NCBI RefSeq assembly: GCF_001879105.1
Contig: NZ_MLCF01000012.1
Coordinates: forward strand, 1-36,983
Direction of reading: 5' to 3'
Length of the DNA: 36,983 nt
Source: Mangrovactinospora gilvigrisea
GTDB lineage: Bacteria; Actinomycetota; Actinomycetes; Streptomycetales; Streptomycetaceae
This document shows positions 31,010-36,983 of the stretch, one piece after another. Made by a program: the position numbers and the translations under genes. The notes beneath the pieces were generated by a model. The model did no database searches. It was not told the origin of the DNA and was given only the letters and a program-made list of their open reading frames with translations. How positions within the stretch are numbered: position 1 is the first letter of the stretch; each line of letters opens with the position of its first letter.

Positions 31010-32867
31010 TGGCGGAAACTTCCTCGATTGCGGCGGCGAGCTGCTCGGCCTTGAAGGGGAGGCCGCGGACCTGGGTGAAGGACTGCGCGTCGACCAGGTA
31101 CTTGGCGCGCAGCAGGTGCGCGAGCTGGCCCAGGTTCATCTCGGGGACCAGCACCCGGTCGTAGCGGGCCAGCACCTCGCCGAGGTTGGCCGGGAAGGGG
31201 TTGAGGTGGCGCAGGTGGGCCTGGGCGACCTCGCCGCCGGCCGAGCGGACGCGGCGGACCGCGGCGGTGATCGGGCCGTAGGTGGAGCCCCAGCCGATCA
31301 CCAGGGTGCGGGCGGCGCCGTCCGGGTCGTCGACCTCGAGGTCGGGCACCTCGATGCCGTCGATCTTGGCCTGCCGGGTGCGGACCATGAAGTCGTGGTT
31401 GGCCGGGTCGTAGGAGATGTTGCCCGTGCCGTCCTGCTTCTCGATGCCGCCGATGCGGTGCTCCAGGCCGGGCGTGCCGGGCACGGCCCAGGGGCGGGCC
31501 AGCGTCTCCGGGTCGCGCTTGTAGGGCCAGAAGGACTCGGTGCCGTCCTCGTTGACGTGGTTCGGCGCGGTGGCGAACTCGACGCGCAGGTCGGGCAGCG
31601 ACTCGACGGTCGGGATGCGCCACGGCTCGGAGCCGTTGGCGAGATAGCCGTCGGAGAGCAGGAAGACCGGCGTGCGGTAGGCCAGCGCGATGCGGGCGGC
31701 CTCGATGGCCGCGTCGAAGCAGTCGGACGGGGTGGCGGGGGCGACGATCGGCACCGGGGCCTCGCCGTTGCGCCCGTACATCGCCTGCAGCAGGTCGGCC
31801 TGCTCGGTCTTGGTGGGCAGGCCGGTCGAGGGGCCGCCGCGCTGGATGTCGACCACCAGCAGCGGCAGTTCCAGGGAGACGGCGAGCCCGATGGTCTCGG
31901 ACTTCAGCGCCACACCGGGCCCGGAGGTGGTGGTGACGCCGAGCTTGCCGCCGAAGGCCGCGCCGAGCGCGGCGCCGATGCCCGCGATCTCGTCCTCGGC
32001 CTGGAAGGTCCGCACCCGGAAGTTCTTGTGCTTGGACAGCTCGTGCAGCACGTCCGAGGCGGGGGTGATCGGGTACGAGCCGAGGAAGAGCTCCAGGCCG
32101 GAGCGCTCGCCGGCGGCGATGAGGCCGTAGGCGAGGGCGAGGTTGCCGGAGATGTTGCGGTAGGTGCCGAGCGGCAGCCTGGCCGGGGCGACCTCGTAGG
32201 AGACGGCGAAGTCCTCGGTGGTTTCGCCGAAGTTCCAGCCGGCCTTGAAGGCGGTGACGTTCGCCTCGGCGATCTCCGGCTTCTTGGCGAACTTCTGCCG
32301 CAGGAACCCCTCGGTGGCCTCGGTGGGCCGGTGGTACATCCAGCTGAGCAGGCCGAGCGCGAACATGTTCTTCGCCCGCTCGGCGTCCCGTCGGGCCAGC
32401 CCGGAGTCGGCCAGCGCCTCGAGGGTGAGGGTGGTCAGCGGGACCGGGTGGATGTTGTAGGCCTGGAGGGACCCGTCCTCGAGGGGGTTGGCGTCGTAGC
32501 CGACCTTGGAGAGGGCGCGCTTGCCGAACTCGTCGGTGTTGACGATGATCTCGGCCCCCTTGGGGAGGTCCGGGATGTTCGCCTTGAGCGCGGCGGGGTT
32601 CATCGCGACCAGGACGTGCGGGGCGTCGCCCGGCGTCAGGATGTCGTGGTCGGCGAAGTGCAGCTGGAACGAGGAGACGCCGGGCAGCGTACCGGCGGGT
32701 GCGCGGATCTCGGCGGGAAAGTTGGGCAGCGTCGACAGGTCGTTGCCGAACGACGCCGTCTCCGAGGTGAACCGGTCGCCGGTGAGCTGCATACCGTCGC
32801 CGGAGTCGCCCGCGAATCGGATGATCACGCGGTCGAGCTGCTTGACCTGCTTGACCTGCCTGGTCAC
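31002..32867 (-). CDS. korA: 2-oxoacid:ferredoxin oxidoreductase alpha subunit
   Basis: This encodes 621 aa from GTG 32867, with GGGAGG upstream; a start at 32927 has no site. It is a fusion of the gamma domain (residues 1-190: RVIIRFAGDSGDGMQLTGDRFTSE, FPAEIRAPAGTLPGVSSFQLHF) with the alpha domain (from about 200: GNLALAYGLIAAGERSGLELFLGSYPITPASDVLHELSKH, FQAEDEIAGIGAALGAAFGGKLGVTTTSGPGVALKSE, RGGPSTGLPTKTEQADLLQAMYGRNGEAPVP). Forms the catalytic pair with KorB. Length is normal for the fused actinobacterial type. Transcribed with korB, divergent from the sugar importer operon. Confidence 0.96.
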   Translation of the reverse strand: MTRQVKQVKQLDRVIIRFAGDSGDGMQLTGDRFTSETASFGNDLSTLPNFPAEIRAPAGTLPGVSSFQLHFADHDILTPGDAPHVLVAMNPAALKANIPDLPKGAEIIVNTDEFGKRALSKVGYDANPLEDGSLQAYNIHPVPLTTLTLEALADSGLARRDAERAKNMFALGLLSWMYHRPTEATEGFLRQKFAKKPEIAEANVTAFKAGWNFGETTEDFAVSYEVAPARLPLGTYRNISGNLALAYGLIAAGERSGLELFLGSYPITPASDVLHELSKHKNFRVRTFQAEDEIAGIGAALGAAFGGKLGVTTTSGPGVALKSETIGLAVSLELPLLVVDIQRGGPSTGLPTKTEQADLLQAMYGRNGEAPVPIVAPATPSDCFDAAIEAARIALAYRTPVFLLSDGYLANGSEPWRIPTVESLPDLRVEFATAPNHVNEDGTESFWPYKRDPETLARPWAVPGTPGLEHRIGGIEKQDGTGNISYDPANHDFMVRTRQAKIDGIEVPDLEVDDPDGAARTLVIGWGSTYGPITAAVRRVRSAGGEVAQAHLRHLNPFPANLGEVLARYDRVLVPEMNLGQLAHLLRAKYLVDAQSFTQVRGLPFKAEQLAAAIEEVSANV

Positions 32868-33250
32868 GGAAATGGACCTCCCTGGTATCGGGGTGCGTTG
32901 CCCGGCCGGCGGCCCGTCCGAGCGCACCTGCCCACCCGCTGACCATCGTACGGCGGTAAGGCTCCCCTATTTGCAGTGCCCTTTGCATGGGGCGTCCGGA
33001 TGGCGGTCACCCCGTCGATGAACCTAGGCCTTTCGGCTCGGATTCCCCCGGAGCCGGATTCGGGTGTGCGTTCGATCTCCGGGGCCGGACGTCCGACGTC
33101 CGGGCCCGGACGCGGCGCGAGGGGCGCCCCGGTCGGCGCCCCGCCCCCGACCGCCGGACGGGCCCCGCGGAGCCGCCGCATCCCCAACTCGGCGCGATAC
33201 CAGGGATGTTGAGACGTGTTCACAATCCGACGCGACCGTTGCGCAAACCC

Positions 33251-33279
33251 TTGACGGCGTCGAAACAGCGGGATGTTAT
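33251..33279 (+). promoter_or_regulatory. promoter of the sugar ABC operon
   Basis: TTGACG (33251-33256), 17 bases, TGTTAT (33274-33279), a strong sigma-70-like pair. The predicted start near 33286 leaves a 60-base leader before ATG 33346. Confidence 0.65.
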
Positions 33280-33290
33280 GTGCGATGCAC

Positions 33291-33300
33291 CGTTCGAACG
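33291..33300. promoter_or_regulatory. palindrome CGTTCGAACG, candidate operator
   Basis: A perfect 10-bp palindrome lies a few bases after the predicted transcription start, in a position suited to repression. The DeoR-family regulator encoded downstream is a candidate binder. Confidence 0.4.
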
Positions 33301-33345
33301 TGTGAGTACGTGCTCCAATCCGCACCGCCGCACACGGAGGCAGTC

Positions 33346-34698
33346 ATGTCCGTTCGTCGTGCACCATCCGCCCGCCCGTCGCCCGACCACGGCCCCTCGG
33401 CGCTGTGGACCCCGAGCCGGCGCGCGCTGCTCGCCGGGGCCGCCGCCGCGGCCGCGGGGCCGCTCCTCGCCGCCTGCGGATCCTCCTCCGGGGGCTCCGG
33501 CGGGGGCGGCAGCAGCAGCAAGACCGTCACGCTCGGCTCAAACGGGTCCGACGCGGTCCCGAAGAAGGCCTACGCCGCACTCTGGGCGGCCGCCGGGAAA
33601 TCCACCGGCGACACCCTCAAGGTCAACGTCAAGCAGCACGAGAACTTCCAGAACCAGATCAACTCGTATCTGCAGGGCACTCCGGACGACGTCTTCACCT
33701 GGTTCGCCGGATACCGCATGCAGTTCTTCGCCAAGCAGGGCCTGGCCAGTCCGATCGACGACGTCTGGCAGACCATCGGCAGCCATTTCACCCCGGCCAT
33801 CCAGGCGCTCAGCAAGGGCCTCGACGGAAAGTACTACTTCGTCCCGCTCTATTACTATCCGTGGGCGATCTGGTACCGGAAGAGCGTCTTCAAGCAGCAC
33901 GGCTACACCATCCCGGCCAACTGGGACCAGTTCACCGCGCTGCTGAAGAAGATGAAGGGCGACGGCCTGGTGCCGCTGGCCTTCGGCAACCAGAACCAGT
34001 GGCCGGTGATGGGCACGTTCGACCAGATCAATTTCCGGCTGAACGGCTATCAGTTCCATGTCGACCTGATGCACGGCAAGGAGTCGTGGACCGACGCCCG
34101 GGTCAAGAAGACCTTCGACATGTGGGCGTCGATCATGCCCTACCACCAGCAGGGCGCGGCCGGCCGGAAGACCGAGGACGCCACCGGGTTCGTCCGCGAC
34201 AAGAAGGCCGGGATGATCGTGGCCGGCGCGGGAACCGCCGTCCAGCAGTTCACCACCGACCCGGCGGCCCTCGCCGACCTGGACTTCTTCCCCTTCCCGG
34301 AGATCACTCCGCAGTGGGGCATGGACACCGTCGAGGCGCCCTGCGACGGCTTCATGATGAGCAAGTCGCCGAAGAACAAGACCGGGGCGACGAAGGTGCT
34401 GGAGTTCTTCGGCAGCCCGGCCGGCGAGAAGGCCTACCTCGACCTCGACAGCAGCGAGCTGGCCGCGGCCAAGGACTTCGACAACGCCAAGAACACCGCG
34501 CTGCAGAAGAAGGAGGCGGCGCTGATCACCGGGGCGAAGAACCTCACCCAGTTCATGGACCGGGACGGGAACCCCACCTTCGTGTCCACCGTGATGATCC
34601 CGGCGCTCGCCGACTTCGTCCGCTCGCCCAACACCTTCGCGGCCACCAAGCTCTCCAACATCGAGGCCCAGAAGAAGTCCATCTACGCCAGCTCCTAG
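33346..34698 (+). CDS. sugar ABC transporter substrate-binding lipoprotein
   Basis: This encodes 450 aa from ATG 33346, with GGAGG ten bases upstream. The signal has a twin-arginine start (TPSRRALLAGAAAAAAGPLLAAC) ending in a lipobox LAAC, so it is exported by Tat and lipid-anchored. A glycine-serine linker follows, then a family 1 solute-binding fold: LKVNVKQHENFQNQINSYLQ, PDDVFTWFAGYRMQFFAKQGL, GLDGKYYFVPLYYYPWAIWYRKS, and QWPVMGTFDQINFRLNGY. Class is that of oligosaccharide importers; the exact sugar is unknown. First gene of an operon of binding protein, two permeases and a DeoR-type regulator; 7 bp separate it from the first permease. Confidence 0.93.
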   Translation: MSVRRAPSARPSPDHGPSALWTPSRRALLAGAAAAAAGPLLAACGSSSGGSGGGGSSSKTVTLGSNGSDAVPKKAYAALWAAAGKSTGDTLKVNVKQHENFQNQINSYLQGTPDDVFTWFAGYRMQFFAKQGLASPIDDVWQTIGSHFTPAIQALSKGLDGKYYFVPLYYYPWAIWYRKSVFKQHGYTIPANWDQFTALLKKMKGDGLVPLAFGNQNQWPVMGTFDQINFRLNGYQFHVDLMHGKESWTDARVKKTFDMWASIMPYHQQGAAGRKTEDATGFVRDKKAGMIVAGAGTAVQQFTTDPAALADLDFFPFPEITPQWGMDTVEAPCDGFMMSKSPKNKTGATKVLEFFGSPAGEKAYLDLDSSELAAAKDFDNAKNTALQKKEAALITGAKNLTQFMDRDGNPTFVSTVMIPALADFVRSPNTFAATKLSNIEAQKKSIYASS

Positions 34699-34705
34699 AG
34701 GTGCC

Positions 34706-35620
34706 ATGACCGCGCGCGTCCACCGCTTGACCAAGCGGGACAAGGTCGTCGTGGCGGTGATGGCCGGCATCCCCACCCTGCTCGCCCTGTGCCTGGTGTG
34801 GCTGCCGGCCATCGCCTCGATCGTGCTCTCCTTCACCAATTGGACCGGTGTCGGGGGACTCAGCACCATCACCTTCGACGGCGTCGACAACTACAAGCAG
34901 CTGTTCTCCATCAATCCGCAGTTCTGGCCGGCCGTCGAGCACAATCTGATCTGGCTGGCCGCGCTCCTGCTGGTGGGCACCCCGCTGGGGATGTTCCTCG
35001 CCTATCAGCTGGACAAGAAGATCAGGCTGACGAAGTTCTACCAGACCGCGTTCTTCCTGCCGGTGGTCGTCTCCACGGCGGTCATCGGATTCGTCTGGAA
35101 ACTGGTCTACGACCCGGACAACGGGCTCATCAACAGCCTCTTCCACACCAACAAGCCGGGCGACTACCTGGACTGGATCGGCTCCCCGCACCTCAACCTT
35201 TGGGCGGTGCTGGTGGCGGCGATCTGGCGGCACGCCGGGTATCTGATGGTGCTCTACCTCGCCGGGCTCAAGAGCGTCGACCCGTCGCTGAAGGAGGCCG
35301 CGGCGCTCGACGGGGCGGGCGGCTGGCAGGCCTTCCGCCATGTGGTCTTCCCGGTGCTCAAGCCCATCAACATCGTGGTGCTGGTGGTCACCATCATCGA
35401 GGCGCTGCGCGCCTTCGACATCGTCTGGGTCTTCAACAAGGGCGCCCAGGGGACCGAGCTGCTCTCCATCCTGATCACCCAGAACATCGTGGGCGAGGCG
35501 AGCCGGATCGGCTACGGATCGGCCATCGCCGTGGTGCTGATGGTCATCTCCCTCGGGGCGATCATCCCCTATCTGTGGGTGACCTTCCGGCGCGAGAGGC
35601 GAGAGGGGAACGGCCGATGA
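34706..35620 (+). CDS. sugar ABC transporter permease (MalF-like)
   Basis: This encodes 304 aa from ATG 34706. Six membrane segments are visible, starting with VVVAVMAGIPTLLALCLVWLPAIASIVLSFTNW. The EAA loop that contacts the ATPase is in VDPSLKEAAALDGAGGWQAFRHVVFPVLKP near residue 190. ATGA overlap (4 bp) couples it to the next permease. Partner of the binding protein upstream. Confidence 0.95.
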   Translation: MTARVHRLTKRDKVVVAVMAGIPTLLALCLVWLPAIASIVLSFTNWTGVGGLSTITFDGVDNYKQLFSINPQFWPAVEHNLIWLAALLLVGTPLGMFLAYQLDKKIRLTKFYQTAFFLPVVVSTAVIGFVWKLVYDPDNGLINSLFHTNKPGDYLDWIGSPHLNLWAVLVAAIWRHAGYLMVLYLAGLKSVDPSLKEAAALDGAGGWQAFRHVVFPVLKPINIVVLVVTIIEALRAFDIVWVFNKGAQGTELLSILITQNIVGEASRIGYGSAIAVVLMVISLGAIIPYLWVTFRRERREGNGR

Positions 35621-36471
35621 CGGTGCGTCTGCGCGGCCGCATCGGGCTGCACGTCCTGCTGATGGCCGCGGCGCTGGCCTGGCTGGCGCCGCTGCTGTGG
35701 GCGGTCTTCACCGCGTTCCGCCCCTACGACGACACCCAGAAGCACGGGTACCTGTCCTGGCCGAAGTCGCTCACCTTCTCCAACTTCACCAGCGCCTGGT
35801 CGCAGGCGCAGTTCCCCGGCTACTTCCGCAACACGGTGCTGGTGGCGGTGCCCGGGGTGCTGATCACGCTGCTCTTCGCGGCGGCGGTGGCGTTCGTGGT
35901 GAGCCGGTTCTCCTTCTGGTGGAACATCCCGCTGCTGCTGCTCTTCACGGCCGGCAACCTGCTGCCGCAGCAGGTCATCATCACCCCGCTCTACCGGCTC
36001 TACCTGGACGTGCCCGGGCTCGGCTCGGGCAGCGGGAAGATGTACGACACGCTGCTGGGGCTGGTGCTGATCCATGTGGCGTTCCAGAGCGGGTTCTCCA
36101 CGTTCGTGCTCGCCAACTACATGAAGACCATCCCGCACGAGCTCACCGAGGCGGCGCTGGTCGACGGGGCGGGCGTGGCCCGGCAGTTCTTCCAGATCAT
36201 CCTGCCGCTGTGCCGGCCGCCGCTGGCGGCGCTGGCCACGCTGCTCTCCATCTGGATCTACAACGACTTCTTCTGGGCGATCGTGCTGATCTCCACCGGG
36301 AGCAAGATGCCGATCACCTCGGCGCTCAACAACCTGGTGGGCAACTACTTCACCAACGACAACCTGCTGGCGGCCGGGGCGCTGATGACGGCGCTGCCCA
36401 CGCTGATCATCTACTTCCTGCTGCAGCGGCAGTTCATCTCGGGACTGACGCTGGGCTCGGGGAAGGGATGA
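35617..36471 (+). CDS. sugar ABC transporter permease (MalG-like)
   Basis: This encodes 284 aa from ATG 35617, overlapping the previous gene's TGA. Membrane segments begin with LHVLLMAAALAWLAPLLWAVFTAFRP. The EAA loop is IPHELTEAALVDGAGVARQFFQIILPLCRPP near residue 175. It forms the transport channel with the MalF-like protein. No ATPase gene lies in the visible operon, as is usual for Streptomyces sugar importers that use the shared ATPase MsiK. Confidence 0.95.
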   Translation: MTVRLRGRIGLHVLLMAAALAWLAPLLWAVFTAFRPYDDTQKHGYLSWPKSLTFSNFTSAWSQAQFPGYFRNTVLVAVPGVLITLLFAAAVAFVVSRFSFWWNIPLLLLFTAGNLLPQQVIITPLYRLYLDVPGLGSGSGKMYDTLLGLVLIHVAFQSGFSTFVLANYMKTIPHELTEAALVDGAGVARQFFQIILPLCRPPLAALATLLSIWIYNDFFWAIVLISTGSKMPITSALNNLVGNYFTNDNLLAAGALMTALPTLIIYFLLQRQFISGLTLGSGKG

Positions 36472-36475
36472 CGAC

Positions 36476-36983
36476 GTGGCGGAGGGCAGGGCGCTCGCCC
36501 GGCAGCGTCAGGCGGAGATCCTGGAGGAGGCGAGGCGGCGCGGGAGCGTGCGCGTCGGGGAGCTGACGTCGCGCTTCCGGGTCTCCGACATGACGGTGCG
36601 GCGGGACCTGGCGGAGCTGGCGTCGCGCGGGCTGCTGGAGAAGGTGCACGGCGGCGCGGTGCTGGGCTCCGCGGTGGTGGAGCCGGGGTTCACGGCGAAG
36701 CGGGGGTGGGAGGCGGACGCCAAGGAGCGGATCGCCCGGGCGGCGGTGGCGCTGATCCGGCCCGGCTCGGCGGTCGGCCTGTCGGCCGGCACGACGACGT
36801 TCGCGCTGGCCCGGGAGCTGGCCGCGGTGGCGGCGTCGGGGGGCGTCGTGGCGGGGCTCACGGTGGTGACGAACTCGCCGCCGGCGGCGGAGGTGCTGGA
36901 GGGGGCGGGGCTCGTCGGGCTGACGGTGATTCTGGTGGGGGGCCTGCGGACGCCGTCGGGGGCGCTGGTGGGGCCGGTGGCGG
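36476..36983 (+). CDS. DeoR-family regulator, partial at the window edge
   Basis: GTG 36476, five bases after the permease stop, opens a frame that continues past the end of the window (169 codons seen). The N-terminal HTH is LARQRQAEILEEARRRGSVRVGELTSRFRVSDMTVRRDLAELA, followed by GLLEKVHGGAV, the signature of DeoR/GlpR. The second domain, GSAVGLSAGTTTFALAREL and TVVTNSPPAAEVL, is the sugar phosphate-sensing fold. It probably represses the importer operon until the sugar phosphate appears. Function within the family is confident, effector unknown. Confidence 0.92.
   Translation, partial: MAEGRALARQRQAEILEEARRRGSVRVGELTSRFRVSDMTVRRDLAELASRGLLEKVHGGAVLGSAVVEPGFTAKRGWEADAKERIARAAVALIRPGSAVGLSAGTTTFALARELAAVAASGGVVAGLTVVTNSPPAAEVLEGAGLVGLTVILVGGLRTPSGALVGPVA

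Larger units (their letters stand above)
32868..33345. other. divergent promoter region between korA and the sugar importer
   Basis: This 478-bp region has no gene. Its korA side holds a TACGAT box on the minus strand. The middle is GC-rich with palindromes: CGTCCGGGCCCGGACG at 33097-33112 and GGGGCGCC/GGCGCCCC at 33121-33142 (loop of six), possibly insulating terminators. The right side holds the importer promoter and operator described separately. Confidence 0.5.

Noticed and set aside
33097..33142. GC-rich palindromes between korA and the importer as mobile-element ends
   Set aside because: They are short and unpaired with any other copy in the window; a terminator or insulator role is simpler.

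Overview
The window is high-GC actinobacterial DNA, most likely from a Streptomyces or close relative. The signs are G/C-rich third codon positions, frequent GTG and TTG starts, a DmdR1/IdeR-type iron regulator with adjoining SIS, pdxH and citrate synthase genes, a sugar ABC importer with no ATPase gene of its own, KorAB, and actinobacterial families (GAF-ANTAR, DUF574, XRE-DUF5753, DUF6879).

Layout. (1) 1-1337 is chromosomal: the start of an alpha/beta hydrolase gene, cut by the window edge, and a GC-rich terminator hairpin. (2) 1338-18161 is a 16.8 kb integrated mobile element bounded by a perfect 24-bp direct repeat. The right copy is the 3' end and stop codon of a dtxR-family gene; the left copy lies 16,800 bp away. 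From left to right it carries five GAF-ANTAR genes (four on the minus strand, one divergent), a small membrane protein, a DUF574 methyltransferase, a primase/polymerase-like protein, a chain of four tiny genes joined by 4-base GTGA overlaps, a CxxC protein, an XRE-DUF5753/DUF6879/69-aa cassette, a MobA-type relaxase with MobC, a 1 kb repeat-rich gap, a DUF3631 ATPase, an excisionase, and an XRE regulator overlapping a tyrosine integrase. With relaxase and MobC but no TraB/FtsK or type IV secretion genes, it is best read as an integrative mobilizable element. (3) 18142-24993 is chromosomal: the dtxR-family regulator, SIS protein, an independent structured small RNA with a 12-codon frame, pdxH, citrate synthase, prepilin peptidase, serC and an aldo/keto reductase. 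(4) 25087-27684 is a two-component system with an extra stand-alone sensor-domain protein; 27910-29658 is a secreted FG-GAP protein. (5) 29924-32867 is korB and korA on the minus strand. (6) 33346-36983 is a Tat-type lipoprotein binding protein, two permeases and a DeoR-family regulator cut by the right edge.

How it fits together. Integrase and excisionase would act on the 24-bp cores, with paired GCGGAC repeats just inside both ends as candidate arm sites. MobC and relaxase would act on an origin probably within 13180-14240. The GAF-ANTAR block looks like cargo that brings five potential RNA-binding antiterminators into the host.

The most unusual signals are: the five-gene GAF-ANTAR block inside a mobile element; a family of six palindromes whose outer bases are constant while inner arm bases change with complementarity kept; the inverted and direct 45-bp repeats beside mobC; and a promoter, 12-codon frame and terminator unit at 19763-20013 with no downstream gene on its strand. 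All protein families were assigned by reading motifs, without database searches.
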